64,000 bases of DNA from Camarhynchus parvulus. Its lineage: Eukaryota > Chordata > Aves > Passeriformes > Thraupidae. Below, piece after piece: positions 60,401 through 64,000 of this stretch (position 1 is the stretch's first letter; each line of letters opens with the position of its first letter). A program made the translations under genes and the position numbers. The notes beneath the pieces are model-generated. The model saw nothing but the letters and a program-made list of their open reading frames with translations. It ran no database searches and had not been told where the DNA came from. The stretch covers positions 2,480,001 to 2,544,000 of the forward strand of contig NC_044585.1 in the NCBI RefSeq assembly GCF_901933205.1. The letters run 5' to 3'.

Positions 60401-63400
60401 ATGTAGCCACAATAATACATTTTCCATGTTCTATAATGTCAGGAGGAAATGGTTCATATAAAAGCAGATCATTTCTTTTTTTCAGGTTCCTGATACCATA
60501 TTGATCACTGTCTCTATCACATCCCCTAAGTGCTACTTACATGTTACTTTCTTTGCTTACCTCTGTGCAATCTTTGTCTTCTCTTTTTGTCTGCTCCATT
60601 TTCAGTGCTCTCAACATGAAAGGCATTCTCATTGTACCAGGACTGGAAAGTTGAGGAGGATTCAGGGTAGTGTGGATTTAGAGACAGCCTTCCCAAAAAA
60701 GAAAGTGTGAAAAAAAGGAGAATTGGGTACAGCTTCTTCCTCCACAGCAGAGCTCCTTTGCGAGCAGTTCATTTCAAGGCTTGTTTGCCCATGGAGGAAT
60801 AGTTACTCTGCACTATGTTCAGATGCTGCTGCAGTTTAAGAAAGCTTCATACACAAACAGGATTGTTTTGGTGGCTGCCAGACCCCACAAACAGGTTCCC
60901 TTGCAATGTTCCACTGAGTTCTGTGGTAAAGGCTGCAGCAGTGCAGCTGAGGGTTTGCAGGTAAGGGTGTGAGTTGTGGCAGCCTAAGCTCCTGCATTTT
61001 AAGGCTGTAGCATCTGCTCTTCTCTTCTGAGACTGTCCAAAGTTTAATAAGATTTTCTTTTTTTTTTGTAAACCCATTTGATTTAATCTTCTTGCAATCT
61101 AAGTCTAATTTTCAAAGTTTGCTTTTGCCAAGGCATCCTGTTAGCAAATCTCTTATGTTAACCAGGTCCAAAGTCCATCACCTGTCTTGTGTCCCCCAAC
61201 ATTCCAGCAGTCATTGAGTTGATTCAGAAAGCTGAACCCGTTTACTTCTTGTGCAAGCACCATTCCTGCTGCATGGGAAGTCACAGAAATTCAGGGGAAA
61301 TAAATCAGTAGTGGCTGAAACTTCCAGGGGTCACTGCCCTGACCTGCATTTAATGTAAGGTAGCTGCTGGTGCAAGGCAGTCACCAAGAAATAACTTTCT
61401 GATATGTTAATTATGAAGTGAAAGTATTTCCTGATCACTTGTTTGTGGAATTGAGACTGTAACTGCCAGGCTGCTTTAGGAAAGAACAGGTTTTGCAGGG
61501 AAGTTTCTGAGAATGACAGTGCCTAGGGGATTGAACAGGGCTTCTCCTGGCTCTAGTCCTTGTTTTGAGATGTCTTTCTTTGCATATTCCATAGTGGTTG
61601 CTGCTCTTTAATGTGCTGAGAATGTCCCTTCTTTTCATGTCCCCTCCCACCCTGCCCATGCTGCAGCTCTGTCCCCAACCCATGCTGCCCCTCGTTGTCC
61701 TCACTCACTGGTTAAGCCTCTGTACCTTTAAACAGCCTTTTTTTGTTTTATTCCTCCACCTTATGTTTAGAGAATTCTTTTGGAAAATCCTGATGTTGGG
61801 AAGCTCAGTCTCGTTGTTTGCCAAACATGGATTGCATTAATCCTGTCATTCAGTTTTTCTCAAATAAACAAGTGCTGGTATTTTGTCAAAATAATACATC
61901 AGGCAGTAAAATAATGATTTGTTTAGCAGTTGGTCTTGAATTTCTGCAAAGAATATTTGTGTTGCCTTTTAGAAATTAGTTGCCTTTTTTCCTCCATTAT
62001 TTATTTGAAGAAACTTTATAGGGAGGCAGTTTTAAATAATATGTGGTGGTGATTTGGTTTGATTTGGGTTTTTTTTGTGGTGATATTCAAGTTTTGGTTT
62101 GTTTTTAATCTATAAAGGAGAGAGGGGTAAAAAGCTGTTTCACAGACCTTTCTAACTACAGGAAGTATTTGTAACACCCTCAATTAAAATCCAGCCTTGA
62201 TTTTTTCCTTTTTTTTTTTTCAGTGATGAAGCCATGAGGAAAGCTGGTGTTGCCCATAACAAATCTAGCAAAGATATGGAGAGCCATGTGTTTATGAAGG
62301 CCAAAACAAGGGTAAAGCTCTATTTGCTTCCAGAAGTTATTGGGTGTCAAAAGAAGTTTGTAATGAATTACAGAAATAGAAAGCCAGTGCACTTAGGAAT
62401 ACAGATTTATGTGAAATTTTGATTTGTATGTGCTGCTGCTTTTACCTTGAGGGGAAGTGAGGAGTTCTGCATCCAACAGATGCATCAGGCTGGCCTCAGT
62501 GCCAGGAAGCTTTGCTGATGCTGCAGTGTTCATGCACATGTGGAACCACACTGTTCTTACCTGAATGTCTGTGTGTAGTGAATTACACAGAATTTCCTTT
62601 ATCTGCAGTGTAGCACCATTCCAGTTTGGTGGTCAGAAAAAAATATCAATGAAAAGGCTCTGTCAAGAGTAACCCCAAGGCAAGAGCTGTGGTCTCTGTG
62701 AAAGCCTGGCTGTAATGTACAGTTCTGCACTCTTACCAAATCATCAACTTCTTCCCTGGAGCTGTGTTATGAGAAATTGGGTAGTGTTTTTGTCTCCAAA
62801 CAAGTTCTGTGTTTGAAATAGAACTTTTCTTGGGGAAAATGTTACAATGCTGATGCCACAAATCTGCACCCACTGTTGGCATCCTCCTGAGGAGTTGTTT
62901 CATGGGCAGGAAGGTTTGTCTCAGCCTCTGCAACTTCCTACCAATTATGAAGTACACTAAGAAAATATTTCAGAGAATATTTGTCTTTTCACTTCTGACA
63001 CTTCTGTCATGTTAGTTTTCCAAGTTATTAATTTACTTGTATTTGTAATATGAATTTAGCTTTAAAAAGAGTTACTGTAGTACAAATGTGACATAATTCA
63101 AGGAATTCAATAATTCAGTGTGCAAAGTAAGCAGGTTCTGTCCTTACAAAAATGGAATTATAGTGGATAAGAAGTGGAGAATGTATGTTGGTTTATAAGA
63201 TTTGCATATTGTGGTGCTGTTAGTGTGGCTGTCAGGGAGGTTCTTTCCTGTGAATTTTGTGGTTTCTTGGTCTTCTTTTACCATCAACCACAATGACGTG
63301 TCAGTGAAAATATTCCTGGTTCATAAACAGACTGTTCTTGGAAGTGAACTGCTCTGCAAAGCCCACACACATTGTGGAGTAAAACCCAGTATGTTGAGGA

Positions 63401-64000
63401 AGAATACTGAAGAACCACAAAGTAATGGTTATTCTGTTTTCATTTCTTATGCTGAAATACTCATTTTTCACCTTTAGGAGGAGTATCTTTCTCTTGTGGC
63501 CAGGCTCATTATCCATTTCCGAGATATTCGTAAGTAATTTTTTACTTTTGGTTTTACTTTCTTCTCAGTTGTGGTTTCTCATTGAATCGTTATAAGAGAA
63601 AAGTAAATTTTAGGGCTTCTGTGTGTGATTTTGCATGTGATTCTTAAAAAGTTGCTTTAAAAATCTTCCTGTAGTATGCATGCCTAATTTATAAATCCTA
63701 TTTCTTTTACACATCATCTATAATTGAAAAGTATTTGAGAAATTATTTAAACTTGCTACTTTTCCTCCTTCCTAATTTTTTCTGTATCTTTGCTTTCCTT
63801 CCATTTTTTATATAGCATTCTGATTACCAAATTGGTTTAGGTTAATGTATTTTATTAGAGCTACAGTAGATAGTGGGTTTTTAAAATTTATTTTAAAAAT
63901 TATGTAGAAAGTATATCCAGAAGGTCAATGTGACAATATTAACAAAGATGATTCATCATTTTTTCTTTGCAGACAATAAGAAATCTCAAGCCTCAGTCAG
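57343..64000 (+). CDS. MED15: MED15, Mediator tail subunit (5' exons; continues beyond window)
   Basis: Four exons (57343-57410, 62224-62311, 63478-63529, 63973-64000+) join in frame to MDVTGPETDWRSTNFRQKLV, then IDEAMRKAGVAHNKSSKDME, SHVFMKAKTREEYLSLVARL and IIHFRDIHNKKSQAS. This is the N-terminal KIX-type domain (about residues 8-74) of MED15/ARC105, a three-helix bundle that binds activators such as SREBP; the Gln-rich middle and Mediator-binding end lie beyond base 64000. MED15 works in the nucleus, linking activators to RNA polymerase II. The ATG sits in a good context (GCCGCCATGG). Intron 1 is 4.8 kb. The gene is divergent from KLHL22 and shares its CpG island. Only about 79 residues are visible. 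Confidence 0.97.
57411..62223 (+). other. MED15: MED15 intron 1
   Basis: 4.8 kb. The first 200 bases belong to the CpG island, the rest is mid-GC with no recognised repeat or RNA. Open frames at 59.2-60.2 kb lie on both strands and lack domain motifs. Confidence 0.8.
62224..62311 (+). CDS. MED15: MED15 exon 2: KIX domain
   Basis: Acceptor after a long T-run and CAG; encodes DEAMRKAGVAHNKSSKDMES and HVFMKAKTR, ending AGG before GTAAAG. Confidence 0.97.
62312..63477 (+). other. MED15: MED15 intron 2
   Basis: 1.2 kb, AT-rich, with no recognised feature; reading through the donor gives an unrelated tail that stops within 40 codons. Confidence 0.85.
63478..63529 (+). CDS. MED15: MED15 exon 3: KIX domain
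   Basis: Acceptor TTCACCTTTAG; EEYLSLVARLIIHFRDI plus the first base of a histidine codon, donor GTAAGT. Confidence 0.97.
63973..64000 (+). CDS. MED15: MED15 exon 4 (cut by window end)
   Basis: Acceptor TTTCTTTGCAG, then ACAATAAGAAA completing His-Asn-Lys-Lys and SQASV; truncated at base 64000. Confidence 0.9.

Overview
This is nuclear DNA of a bird, most probably a songbird (Passeriformes). The genes have spliced exons with vertebrate GT/AG sites. There are CR1 LINE fragments that end in the avian pattern, and long terminal repeats of types I know from songbird genomes. The two CpG-island promoters are also vertebrate-like. Four protein-coding genes can be read with good confidence: a T-box factor (3' half), CRKL (complete), KLHL22 (complete) and MED15 (first four exons). 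All gene names come from recalled protein similarity, not from a database search.

Layout. 1-2873 (+): the last four coding exons of a T-box transcription factor, best explained as the TBX6L / VegT / Tbx16 type; its 5' exons lie before the window. 2874-16440: its probable 3'UTR, then about 11 kb with no convincing gene, only a few short splice-flanked open segments. 16450-32716 (-): CRKL, three coding exons giving a 303-residue SH2-SH3-SH3 adaptor, a long 3'UTR, and a CpG island at the 5' end (about 32.3-33.5 kb). 33.5-38.67 kb: intergenic, AT-rich. 38.67-57.0 kb (-): KLHL22, six coding exons giving a 638-residue BTB-BACK-Kelch CUL3 adaptor, plus a non-coding first exon inside a CpG island. 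57.2 kb to the end (+): MED15, the Mediator tail subunit, with the KIX-domain exons. KLHL22 and MED15 are head to head and share one CpG-island promoter carrying ZNF143-type motifs.

Relation between genes. There is no single pathway. CRKL is a signalling adaptor, KLHL22 a ubiquitin-ligase substrate receptor, MED15 a transcription co-activator subunit and the T-box gene a mesoderm regulator. Human CRKL, KLHL22 and MED15 lie in 22q11.21, so the window is an avian counterpart of that region in which CRKL sits directly next to KLHL22 and a T-box gene absent from mammals follows.

No new multi-gene system was found. The most unusual non-genic signals are a 58-bp inverted repeat built from a tandem-plus-inverted duplication in KLHL22 intron 1 (55,877-56,037), a near-perfect short hairpin in the last intron of the T-box gene (2,209-2,256), two same-family solo LTRs side by side with recognisable target-site duplications (47.39-48.21 kb), retroviral LTR sequence reaching almost to a KLHL22 splice donor (about 41.9 kb), and a MIR-type SINE relic (about 23.24-23.36 kb).
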